DNA of 64,000 bases, taken from Planctomycetota bacterium (lineage in GTDB: Bacteria > Planctomycetota > UBA1135 > UBA2386). Of the stretch, positions 35,787 to 44,678 are shown piece after piece. Location of the stretch: NCBI GenBank assembly GCA_029936315.1, contig JAPYTD010000019.1, positions 1-64,000 on the forward strand, in the 5' to 3' direction. The number at the start of each line of letters is the position of its first letter. The first letter of the stretch is position 1. The notes below the pieces were generated by a model, which was given only the letters and a program-made list of their open reading frames with translations, did not search any database and was not told the origin of the DNA. The position numbers were made by a program, and so were the translations under genes.

Positions 35787-36737
35787 CTAGACGTTCGCGG
35801 GAGATTGGCAGTCGGGAGACTGGATCTCAGAAGCCGAGGTCTCCAACTCGCAAGCATCAGAAGCTGGCGCTTCGACCAGGTAGTCCTCGAGTCGTTCGCG
35901 CTCATCGCCACTCGCGGCGCACATCCCCCACGACTCCAACGTTGGGTTGCCCGGACCATCTGGCCGCAGTAGCGCCGCCGGCAAGTGCACATGCGCATGG
36001 ATTGGGGCGCTGCCGAGATCACGCGGTTGACGCTCCCACTTCATCGAGTCCGGCTTGCGCTTGCTCGAACGCGGATGGAACGAAAAGTGCAAGAACCACA
36101 GCCCAGGCAGCCACAGCGTGTGCGGTGACGCCTGGAGGCACTGATCCCCGGTCTCGACGAAACCATGCTTGCCCCACTTGAGCCCATTGCCACGCAGATT
36201 GTTCACCGACGTCACACGGACCAGGTAGTTGTAGGCCGAGTGGTCGGTGTCTGATGACACGTAGTCGATCGGTCGGCAACTGTCGGGGCCGAGGAAGCCC
36301 GGGCAGATCGGCCGCATGCCGATGTTCTTGATCAGGATGCCGTCGGTCGGCGTCGGATCCATCGCACGACCATGGTTCTGCGACGGATCGTTGAGCCCCG
36401 GATAGTGCGTATGCACTTCGAGCAAGCGCCGCGTAAACGAAAGCACGTCGTCGGCGTAGATCTCGTCACCGTCCAAGGTCAACACATGCGTCGCACCGCG
36501 ACGACGAGCTTCTTCGAGCATCGCTTCGCGGTTGTCCTGCTCGTTGTCGCCGCCAAACCCTTCAAACAGGGTCAACTTGTCGCCGAGGTGGCGCATGCCC
36601 CGAACGATCTCCGGAGTGCGATCGGTGCTGTGGTTATCGAAAACGAGCACCTCGTCCACGTGGGGCGCCACGGACGTCAGGGCGTACCAGATCCAGTACT
36701 CCTCGTCCTTCACCATCGATATCGAAATGAGCTTCAT
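35787..36737 (-). CDS. Glycosyltransferase family 2
   Basis: MKLISISMVKDEEYWIWYAL...VDEVLVFDNHSTDRTPEI; HVLTLDGDEIYADD. Confidence 0.82.
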   Translation of the reverse strand: MKLISISMVKDEEYWIWYALTSVAPHVDEVLVFDNHSTDRTPEIVRGMRHLGDKLTLFEGFGGDNEQDNREAMLEEARRRGATHVLTLDGDEIYADDVLSFTRRLLEVHTHYPGLNDPSQNHGRAMDPTPTDGILIKNIGMRPICPGFLGPDSCRPIDYVSSDTDHSAYNYLVRVTSVNNLRGNGLKWGKHGFVETGDQCLQASPHTLWLPGLWFLHFSFHPRSSKRKPDSMKWERQPRDLGSAPIHAHVHLPAALLRPDGPGNPTLESWGMCAASGDERERLEDYLVEAPASDACELETSASEIQSPDCQSPANV

Positions 36738-36875
36738 ATGCCTTTGCGACCGGACTGTTGCAACGATCGACACTCTGGCCCCCAGCACTTGAGACAGACC
36801 TTGCCATGGGGCCTCCGATGGTCGAGATTCCCCCTTCCCCCGGGAACCTCGCTCCCCTATCTAGCGAACACAACA

Positions 36876-37196
36876 ATGGTCACTGAACTCACCGACGCCG
36901 ACTTCAAGAGCACTCTCGACGCCGCCCAGACTCCGATTCTCGTCGACTTCTCGGCGAGTTGGTGCGGCCCCTGCAAGGCGCTCGCCCCGACAATCGACAA
37001 AGTCGCCGGCGACTACGACGGCAAGATCGCCGTCTACAAAGTCGACATCGACAACGCTCCCGAATCCGCCGCTAGCTTCGGCATCATGAGCGTGCCGACG
37101 TGCATCTTCTTCCGCGACGGCAAGGAAGTAGACCGCTTCATGGGCAACGCGGATCTGCGCACGGTCAAAGGCCACGTCGATCGCGTGCTGGCCTAG
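36876..37196 (+). CDS. trxA: Thioredoxin
   Basis: VDFSASWCGPCKALAPTIDKVA; SVPTCIFFRDGKEV; ATG at 36876, upstream ORF extension rejected. Confidence 0.95.
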   Translation: MVTELTDADFKSTLDAAQTPILVDFSASWCGPCKALAPTIDKVAGDYDGKIAVYKVDIDNAPESAASFGIMSVPTCIFFRDGKEVDRFMGNADLRTVKGHVDRVLA

Positions 37197-37209
37197 CTGG
37201 TGTGCTGGC

Positions 37210-37608
37210 CTAGTTGGGCGAGATGCTACGCGAGCGAGCAAACAGCCGCCGCGCATGCACCCAAAGCAGAGCCAAACCGAGTGGCAGGCACACGATCGCG
37301 AGCATCCACGTCTTGCGGGCCGCCCCAAAGGCGACACTCGCAACGCAGCGCACGCCGCCGATCGTCGCCGAAAACACATGCGGTCCGACCGCCTCGGCGG
37401 TGAAGCTGACAACCCCCTGCGTATCGGTCGCGCCGAGCGCTCGACGGGCGCCATCGGGGAACTCCACCGTGACTTCGAGCCCGGGCGCTGCTTCGTCAGC
37501 CGCCGAGGTCGCGCGGACCAAAACGGTCTGGCCGACGAAGGCCGGCACGGGATCGACGGCAAGTTGCTGCACCGCGAACAAACAAGTCAGGACCACAGAA
37601 GTGCTCAC
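37210..37608 (-). CDS. Uncharacterized membrane-anchored protein with Ig-like domain
   Basis: PAFVGQTVLVRATSAADEAAPGLEVTVEFPDG...TDTQGVVSFTAEAVG; C-terminal TM TWMLAIVCLPLGLALLWVHARRL; GTG start 37608. Confidence 0.6.
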   Translation of the reverse strand: MSTSVVLTCLFAVQQLAVDPVPAFVGQTVLVRATSAADEAAPGLEVTVEFPDGARRALGATDTQGVVSFTAEAVGPHVFSATIGGVRCVASVAFGAARKTWMLAIVCLPLGLALLWVHARRLFARSRSISPN

Positions 37609-37626
37609 GTCCGCTAGTCTGCCCTC

Positions 37627-38232
37627 TTGGCCGTCGAAGTCGAGAATCTTGGGCAGAAGCCCTACGAACCGCTGCTGCTCCAGATGCGTGAACTGCACGA
37701 AGCCGTGCAGCGCGGCGCCGATGGCCGCATCTGGCTCGTAGAGCACGAACCCGTCTACACTGCGGGCCGCGCCACGCCCAAGCACGAGATCACCGAGGGC
37801 ATCGTAGAGATCGAGCGCGGCGGCCAGATCACCTACCACGGCCCAGGCCAGCTGACGATCTACCCGATCGTAAGACTGCCCAAGCGCGATCTACGCGACT
37901 GGCTCAAGCGCATCGAAACCTATGGCGTGCGCATCGCCGAGGCACTTGGACTTGAGGCCGAGCCGTCGGTGGACGGCACTGGAGTGTTCGTCGCCGGCCG
38001 AAAGTTCGCGTCGATCGGCGTCGCGGTGAAGCGCTGGGTCAACCTGCACGGCATCGGCGTCAATGTCACGGTCGACAAGGCGCCGTGGCAGAAGGTCCGA
38101 CCGTGCGGGCTATCACCGGACATCATGACCGACCTCAGCACGGCAGCCGGTCGTGCTGTCTCGATGCAAGAAGCCGCGGAGCACGCGACCGCAGCGGTTT
38201 CCGTGCTACTCGACCCAAGCGATCCCTTATGA
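37627..38232 (+). CDS. lipB: Lipoyl(octanoyl) transferase
   Basis: LVEHEPVYTAGR, RGGQITYHGPGQLTIYPI, GRKFASIGVAVKRWVNLHGIGVNV, RPCGL. Confidence 0.93.
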   Translation: MAVEVENLGQKPYEPLLLQMRELHEAVQRGADGRIWLVEHEPVYTAGRATPKHEITEGIVEIERGGQITYHGPGQLTIYPIVRLPKRDLRDWLKRIETYGVRIAEALGLEAEPSVDGTGVFVAGRKFASIGVAVKRWVNLHGIGVNVTVDKAPWQKVRPCGLSPDIMTDLSTAAGRAVSMQEAAEHATAAVSVLLDPSDPL

Positions 38233-38242
38233 ACGCGACTCG

Positions 38243-39940
38243 ATGACCGGAACAGTCGAACTCGACCCAGACGGTACGCACCTGCTGATCCGCTTCCCGT
38301 ATCGCGAAGACCTCGTCGCGATGATCAAAGGACTGCCCGGACGACGGTGGGATCCCAAGCAGAAGGTCTGGCGGGTGCCGGCCAAGAACGTCGCCGTCGT
38401 CTACGACCAGTGCTCGCGGCATCTGTTTGAGTTTGGCAGTGAGATCGCCTCGTTGCTCGCCGGCACGCTCAAGATTCCAGAGCCCAAGAAAAAGGCCAAG
38501 GCGATTCCGAAGCAAGGGCAACTGGCACTGCCGACGGTTGCGGCCCTTGCTGGCAACGATGCTGCTGCCAGAGACGCTGGTGGCAGCGACGATGCCGCCA
38601 GAGATGGCGACGCGGCGACACCCAACGCGCTGACGATCTCCGAACTCAACAACCGGGTGCGTGATTGCCTGCGCGAAACGTTTGCCGATTCGTTCTGGGT
38701 GACCGGTGAGATCATCGACTTCGACAAGTCAGCCGGCCGCGAGCATCGGTTCTTCCAGCTCGCCGAGAAAGCACCGCGGGCGCAGCGTGCGAAGGCAGTG
38801 GTCGAAGTCGCGTTGTTTGGCCGCACTGCCGACGCGCTACTGCCCAAACTCGCAGAAGGCGAACCGCCACTGACGTTGCGCGACGGGCTCGAGATCCGCG
38901 CGCTGGTGCGGGTCGACTTCTACCCGGCAAGCGGGCGCTTTCAGGTCATCGTGCAAGACATCGACCCGAGCTTCACGCTCGGCAAGATCGCGCTGACCAA
39001 AGAACAGATCCTGCGCGAGCTCGTGCAGATGGGTTTGACCGAACGCAACCGCATGCTCGGCCTGCCGGTGCCCGCGTTGCGCATCGGCGTGCTGACGAGT
39101 CCCGATGCCGACGGCTGGAAGGACTTCCAGCGCCACCTCGAAGAGTCGCGATGCGGCTTCGCCATCACGCTGTTTCCCATCAAGGTTCAAGGCACCGAAC
39201 TGAAGTCGACGCTGCTCGCGGGCCTGCAGTGGTTTGGCGAACACCAGGACAAGTTCGACGTGCTCTGCGTCATGCGCGGCGGCGGTTCTCGCTCGGATCT
39301 TTCGTGGTTCGACGACAAGGACATCGCCGTCGCCGTCGCGCAGCACCCACTGAAGCTGATCGTCGGCATCGGCCACCAACGGGATCAATCGGTGCTCGAC
39401 GTGATCGCGCATTCGGAGAAGACCCCAACCGCGGTTGCGGAGTTCTTGGTGCGCGGCATCGAATCCGCGCGCGAAGACGTGCAAGAACGCGGTGTGCGCC
39501 TGGCCGCCGCCGTCGCCGATCTGCTCGCCGATGAAAACAACCGCCTCAAAGAACTGAGCCGCAGCATCGCCCGCGCCGGCAACGAACGCCTGCGCGACGC
39601 CAACCGCCGCCTCGCCACCGCCGGCCGTGAACTCGCGGGACAGACCACGCTGCGGCTGGCGCATGAGCGCAGCCAGCTTCGCCAAACCGTGATGCGCCTG
39701 ACCCACAGCAGCCTGCGAATGTGCGAACGCAAGGGCACAGTACTGCAGCAAGCAGAGACGCGACGACGTCTGCTCGATCCAACCCGCGTGCTGCAAAGAG
39801 GCTTCGCGATCGTGCGCGGCCAGGACGGCCGAATCGCCCCATCCGTCAACCGCCTCTCCCCAAACCAAGACCTGCGTGTACAGTTCCGAGATGGTTCTGC
39901 CAACGTTCACGTCGACAGCATCGAACCCAACGACTCATGA
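38243..39940 (+). CDS. xseA: Exodeoxyribonuclease VII large subunit with N-terminal HARP-like domain
   Basis: LTISELNNRVRDCLRETFADSFWVTGEI, RIGVLTSPDADGWKDFQRHL, VMRGGGSRSDLSWFDDKDIAVAVAQHPLKLIVGIGHQRD; extra N-terminal ~75 aa LLIRFPYREDLVAMIKGLPGRRWDPKQKVWRVP. Confidence 0.93.
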   Translation: MTGTVELDPDGTHLLIRFPYREDLVAMIKGLPGRRWDPKQKVWRVPAKNVAVVYDQCSRHLFEFGSEIASLLAGTLKIPEPKKKAKAIPKQGQLALPTVAALAGNDAAARDAGGSDDAARDGDAATPNALTISELNNRVRDCLRETFADSFWVTGEIIDFDKSAGREHRFFQLAEKAPRAQRAKAVVEVALFGRTADALLPKLAEGEPPLTLRDGLEIRALVRVDFYPASGRFQVIVQDIDPSFTLGKIALTKEQILRELVQMGLTERNRMLGLPVPALRIGVLTSPDADGWKDFQRHLEESRCGFAITLFPIKVQGTELKSTLLAGLQWFGEHQDKFDVLCVMRGGGSRSDLSWFDDKDIAVAVAQHPLKLIVGIGHQRDQSVLDVIAHSEKTPTAVAEFLVRGIESAREDVQERGVRLAAAVADLLADENNRLKELSRSIARAGNERLRDANRRLATAGRELAGQTTLRLAHERSQLRQTVMRLTHSSLRMCERKGTVLQQAETRRRLLDPTRVLQRGFAIVRGQDGRIAPSVNRLSPNQDLRVQFRDGSANVHVDSIEPNDS

Positions 39941-40176
39941 CCAAGAAGAAAACTGAAGAGCCGAGTTACGCCGAACTGAGCACGGAGCTCGAACAGATCC
40001 TCGATGAGATCGAGTCGGGTGAAATCGACCTCGACGAACTCAGCGACAAGGTCGAGCGGGCGGCGACGCTGTTGAGCAAGTGCCGCAAGAAGCTCGCGGC
40101 AACCGAGACCAAGGTGAAGAAGGTCACGGCTGAGCTGCAGACCGCGATGGACGAGCAAGAAGGCGAAGACGAGTAA
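39937..40176 (+). CDS. xseB: Exodeoxyribonuclease VII small subunit
   Basis: SYAELSTELEQILDEIESGEIDLDELSDKVERAATLLSKCRKKL; ATGA overlap with xseA. Confidence 0.93.
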   Translation: MTKKKTEEPSYAELSTELEQILDEIESGEIDLDELSDKVERAATLLSKCRKKLAATETKVKKVTAELQTAMDEQEGEDE

Positions 40177-40820
40177 TGGACTGGGAGAAGGTCATCACCC
40201 TGTTCGTCGTGCTGATCATCAGCCTGACGGTTCACGAGGCGTCGCACGGGTTGTTCGCATGGCTCGGGGGCGATCGCACCGCCAAGGACGCCGGGTTGGT
40301 CACGATCAACCCGATCCCGCACATGCGGCGCGAGCCCATCGGCATGATCCTGATTCCGGTGGTCGTGCTCTACCTCAGCAAGGGCGCCTACTGCTTTGGT
40401 GGTGCCAGTGCGCCAATCGATCCGTACTGGGCCGCACGCTATCCGAAGAAAGCGGCGCTGATGTCGGCGGCCGGGCCCTTGGCCAATGTCGTATTGGCCG
40501 CGATTGCGTTTGGCGTCCTGTACTTCATCGGTCGACCAGTGCCTGAGTCCACCGAAATGGCCATCGGCCAAATTGCATGGGTGTTCGTGTGGCTCAACAT
40601 GCTCCTCGCCTTGTTCAACCTGATTCCGCTGCCGCCATTTGATGGCGCGGGAATCGTGCACGGCCTGCTGCCGTCGAGTGGCCGCATTTACGGTGCGTAC
40701 CAGAAGCTCCCTCTCTACTTCATCGTGTCGATGATCGCCGCCTCGTACCTGGTTGGCCTTGTGCTGTTCCCAATGGCGCGCGAAGTCAGAAGCTGGTTGC
40801 AGTGGCCTTACTGGCAGTAG
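40176..40820 (+). CDS. Site-2 protease-like (M50) membrane metalloprotease
   Basis: SLTVHEASHGLFAWLGGD (HExxH), NLIPLPPFDG; TAATG overlap with xseB. Confidence 0.88.
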   Translation: MDWEKVITLFVVLIISLTVHEASHGLFAWLGGDRTAKDAGLVTINPIPHMRREPIGMILIPVVVLYLSKGAYCFGGASAPIDPYWAARYPKKAALMSAAGPLANVVLAAIAFGVLYFIGRPVPESTEMAIGQIAWVFVWLNMLLALFNLIPLPPFDGAGIVHGLLPSSGRIYGAYQKLPLYFIVSMIAASYLVGLVLFPMAREVRSWLQWPYWQ

Positions 40821-40824
40821 GGAC

Positions 40825-42090
40825 CTAGCGCCCAGTCAACGCCCGTCGCACCCGCTCCCCAGCCGACCGACACGGGCTCATCGACCGCTCATACGCATAC
40901 AGCGGATCGATCGCTTCCTGATCGCGCATCAGGTAGCCAACCTCGTCGTCACACAAACCAAAGATCACAAGGTCCGGCTTGCCGAGTTGGCCGCGCAGTT
41001 GTTCGGCCAGTGCCGGCTCCATCTCGCCGGGGATGGCGACGGCTTCAAACGCCCCCATGCGCAGATAGCCAACTGACGTGCGCGCGGCACCCGAGAACAC
41101 ATCGCGTTGCAATGCTGTGGTCAAGCGACCGATGCGGAACGCCGCCGCAGCCATTGGCAGGTAGACATCCGCACGGCGAACTTCGATGGCATCAACCGGC
41201 ATCAGTTCGCTGTGGTCGAGCGCGGCTTCACAAAGGTCACACGCGGTGAGCCCAAAGTCCGTGACACCGTCCATGTTCCGCTGCTTGACGTGCGGCGAGA
41301 TCATGGCGCCGAGCGCCCCGTTGACGAACACCGCCTGGCCGTGGCCGCGACGACGCCACTCGTCACACAGAACGCCAACGAAGTCTGAGCTGATCAACGT
41401 ATTGCGCCGCGGCAACACTTCGGGATGGCAGGCAAAGTGCAACAACGTGCCCAGCGGTCGGCCGTCGTCGATGGCTTCGGCGTGCAGGACCCGCACGCGC
41501 CGATCAAATACGAAGCTGCGGTTGGCATTCTTGACCAAGCCAGCCTCGGGCAGCATGGACTGGCCACGCCGCCAACGAGCCGGCGCCGCGTTCTTGCGCG
41601 CCTCGAGCACGGCTGCCCTCGCCGCGGCCCGAATCACACCGGCGTAAGCACTGTCGCGGCCCGACGTCAGGAAATACCACCCCCAGATGCCAATCGGATC
41701 CGGCCCGGCGTGCGTGTGGCTTGAGCAGACGAATACGTCGCCGTTGGCAAACCCACCCAACCCCGACTTGATGAAGTCGACATCGCCGCGCATCAAGCCC
41801 AGGCTGTCGATCCCGAGGATCGCGAAGCGACGATTGCCGGTCTCGATCACCAACGCGCGCACCTTGAGAGGAGATCCGATCGCAGTGCTCGTGCGGGCGA
41901 TGTCGAAGCCGCCCATGTACTCGCCAACCAGCGGCGTGATGTCGCGCTCGGCACTGCCGACGCGCAGCTCGCGCACCGGCTCGGTCACGGCATAGCGCAT
42001 GACCTGGTCGGGTGCTGCGTGCTGGAAGATCCCTGCGCAGGCAGCCAAGACGGGAAGAACGGCAACGGCAATGCTTGGCCGTACCTGCAC
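40825..42090 (-). CDS. Neutral/alkaline ceramidase-family-like lipoprotein
   Basis: SAERDITPLVGEYMGGFDIA, FVCSSHTHAGPDPIGIWG, FACHPEVLPRRNTLISSDFVG; leader ...VAVLPVLAACAG (lipobox) from GTG 42090. Confidence 0.75.
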   Translation of the reverse strand: MQVRPSIAVAVLPVLAACAGIFQHAAPDQVMRYAVTEPVRELRVGSAERDITPLVGEYMGGFDIARTSTAIGSPLKVRALVIETGNRRFAILGIDSLGLMRGDVDFIKSGLGGFANGDVFVCSSHTHAGPDPIGIWGWYFLTSGRDSAYAGVIRAAARAAVLEARKNAAPARWRRGQSMLPEAGLVKNANRSFVFDRRVRVLHAEAIDDGRPLGTLLHFACHPEVLPRRNTLISSDFVGVLCDEWRRRGHGQAVFVNGALGAMISPHVKQRNMDGVTDFGLTACDLCEAALDHSELMPVDAIEVRRADVYLPMAAAAFRIGRLTTALQRDVFSGAARTSVGYLRMGAFEAVAIPGEMEPALAEQLRGQLGKPDLVIFGLCDDEVGYLMRDQEAIDPLYAYERSMSPCRSAGERVRRALTGR

Positions 42091-42141
42091 CCTGCCAGTG
42101 TTCGTCACGCTGCAAGTCGTAACGACCACGCGCTCATCGCG

Positions 42142-43017
42142 TCAACTGGTTTCGAGCAGGTCGAGTGCTTTGCCCAGCGTCGCGCGGGCATGCGGCGACG
42201 GCCGACGATTCGAAGCGCGACGCAAGCTACGCAAGTAGTGGATCAATACTTCGCGGTCGGTCAGATCGCGCAGGTGTGCGCGAACGCGATTGTAGCCACT
42301 CGCGCGCAGGTAACGCGCGCAGTCGGCCTTTGGAATGACGCGCCCACCGTGGAACGGATCCAGCAACAACGGACGCGGGCCGTGCACCCGCACGAGGAAG
42401 TGGTTCGGCAACGCTACTCCCGCGGCCGACAAGCCAGCCCATCGGGCAACGAGTAGGTAAACCAACGACAGCGCGATCGGGGCGCCGACACCGTTGACCA
42501 AAGCACGATCGATGAGCACGTGCTCGACATCCAACTCGTCGGCATCACAACCACTGAGGCCAAGTTCACCATGCAGTCGTTCGGCCAATAGACGGGCACA
42601 CATCGGCAAACTGCGGCCCTCGCAATCGCGACGCAGCTTGTTCGCGACGCGACGCAACTTCGCCGCGAGACTACGCAACTCCGGCACGAACGTGCGCACC
42701 ATCTGTGCAGCCATCACGGCACCGTCGAGCAAACCTGGGGCCGACGAACGGCCGATTTGTTCTAGACGCAATCTGGCGAAACGGTGCAACAGGTCGCGCA
42801 CTTCGATTTCGCGAAGCAGTGAACGACAACGCGTGCGCGTGGCCATGTGGGCTGCTTCGGCGCCTTCCTTGAGCAGTGGCACGGCCATCGCGCCCCACGT
42901 CAACAGTCGACGATGCGCCGACTCTTGCAACGGACCACGATCGTCGCCGAGAACGGCGATCATTGCCCGTATCTGGGCAAAGGTGGGTTCAGAGGGCTGT
43001 GGCTTATGATTAGTCAT
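42142..43017 (-). CDS. SirB1/transglutaminase-like protein
   Basis: LIDRALVNGVGAPIALSLVYLLVARWAGLSAAGVALPNHFLVRVHG...LLDPFHGG. Confidence 0.8.
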   Translation of the reverse strand: MTNHKPQPSEPTFAQIRAMIAVLGDDRGPLQESAHRRLLTWGAMAVPLLKEGAEAAHMATRTRCRSLLREIEVRDLLHRFARLRLEQIGRSSAPGLLDGAVMAAQMVRTFVPELRSLAAKLRRVANKLRRDCEGRSLPMCARLLAERLHGELGLSGCDADELDVEHVLIDRALVNGVGAPIALSLVYLLVARWAGLSAAGVALPNHFLVRVHGPRPLLLDPFHGGRVIPKADCARYLRASGYNRVRAHLRDLTDREVLIHYLRSLRRASNRRPSPHARATLGKALDLLETS

Positions 43018-43217
43018 GCGGGACCGGGGTTCGCGAGCATACACACGAGGAGGGCCGCGTCACGTGCGTTACCACGTTCGAATTGCCAAGGTTTGCGAGC
43101 ACCCGGGTAGCTTTGCCCCATAGCTTGATGAACGGCGCACAGCACTGCACTTGGAACCTCCCGTCGCAAGGTCCCTGCGCCAACGACTGTCGATAATCGC
43201 GTCACTACATCTTCCCC

Positions 43218-44678
43218 ATGGCCGAATCTGCATTGAATTCTTCACTCTCCATGTCCGCCGAAGAGTTCCGGCGACTAGGACATCTCGTCGTCGACTACCT
43301 CGCCGACTACAGAGCGAACGTCGCAAACCAACCGGTGGCTTGCAGCCCAGCACCTGGTGATCTGCTCGCACAATTGCCACTTACGCCGCCCGAGCATGCC
43401 GAGGGCTTCGAAGCCGTTCTGCGCGACGTAGAAACGCACATCGTGCCGCACCTCAGCCACTGGCAGCACCCGAACTTCTTCGCCTACTTCCCCTCCAACG
43501 GCGACCTGTCGGCCGTTCTCGGCGACTTCCTCAGCACGGGGCTCGGTGTGCTTGGGTTGACGTGGCAGTCCGCGCCTGCGTTGACCGAACTGGAAGATCG
43601 TTGCTGCGATTGGTTGCGGCAGATGTCGGGGCTCGCGGACAGTTGGCAGGGCGTAATCCAAGACACGGCTTCGTCATGCGCGGTGATCGCATTGGTTGCG
43701 GCACGCGAACGCACGACCGGGCACGGCGCCGTCACAACCGGCATGCAGCACGGCGAGGCACCACTCGTGATCTACACGAGCAGTGAAGCGCACAGTTCCG
43801 TACAGAAGGCGGCGATGCTCGCTGGTTTTGGCTGCGAGCACGTTCGCAAGGTTGCTGTTGACGATGCGCGCGCCTTCGACGTCTCAGAACTTCGAGGTGC
43901 CATCGAAGCGGATCGCCAGCGCGGCCTGCGCCCGTGTGCGATCGTTGCGACAACCGGCACAACTACGACTACCGCGTTCGATCCGATCGATGCATTGGCT
44001 GACGTTGCCGAGCAACAGGGTCTATGGCTGCACGTCGATTCGGCGATGGCCGGCACCGCGATGATCCTGCCCGAATGCCGTGATCTCTGGCGTGGCATCG
44101 ACCGCGCCGACTCGCTGGTCGTGAATCCACACAAGTGGCTCGGCGTATCGTTCGACTGTTCGGTGTTCTACGTTCGCGATGATGAGCACCTGGTCCGTGT
44201 CATGCGCACCGATCCAAGCTACCTGCGAACGGACTTCGACGACCAGGTGAAAACGTATCGCGATTGGGGCATCGCGCTCGGTCGGCGATTCCGCGCACTC
44301 AAGTTGTGGAGCCTGATTCGCACGCATGGAACCAAGAAACTGCGTGCCCGCATTCGTCGCGACCTCGACAACGCCCGTTGGCTGCTGCAACAGGTCCAGC
44401 AATGTCCGCCGTGGCGCGTGTTAGCGCCAATGCAACTACAGACCTTGTGCATCCGGCACGAGCCCGTTGGAGTAACCGGAGATGCACTCGACGCGCACAC
44501 GCTCGCATGGCTCGAACGCGTGCACGCAACCGGGCGCGCCTGGATGACGCCGGCACAACTGGACGGTCGCTGGATGGTGCGCGTCTCAATTGGCTCGCTG
44601 GACACCGAACGGCAGCACGTCGAAGAGCTATGGCAGCTACTGCAGGCCGCAACGCAGCAGAAACCGCCGGGCGCCTGA
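43218..44678 (+). CDS. PLP-dependent aromatic-L-amino-acid decarboxylase family
   Basis: HWQHPNFFAYFPSNGDLSAVLGDFLSTGLG, LWLHVDSAMAGTAMI, SLVVNPHKWLGVSFDCSVFYVRD. Confidence 0.94.
   Translation: MAESALNSSLSMSAEEFRRLGHLVVDYLADYRANVANQPVACSPAPGDLLAQLPLTPPEHAEGFEAVLRDVETHIVPHLSHWQHPNFFAYFPSNGDLSAVLGDFLSTGLGVLGLTWQSAPALTELEDRCCDWLRQMSGLADSWQGVIQDTASSCAVIALVAARERTTGHGAVTTGMQHGEAPLVIYTSSEAHSSVQKAAMLAGFGCEHVRKVAVDDARAFDVSELRGAIEADRQRGLRPCAIVATTGTTTTTAFDPIDALADVAEQQGLWLHVDSAMAGTAMILPECRDLWRGIDRADSLVVNPHKWLGVSFDCSVFYVRDDEHLVRVMRTDPSYLRTDFDDQVKTYRDWGIALGRRFRALKLWSLIRTHGTKKLRARIRRDLDNARWLLQQVQQCPPWRVLAPMQLQTLCIRHEPVGVTGDALDAHTLAWLERVHATGRAWMTPAQLDGRWMVRVSIGSLDTERQHVEELWQLLQAATQQKPPGA

Noticed and set aside
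38837-39910. 357-aa minus-strand ORF
   Set aside because: Antisense to xseA, composition typical of a shadow frame.
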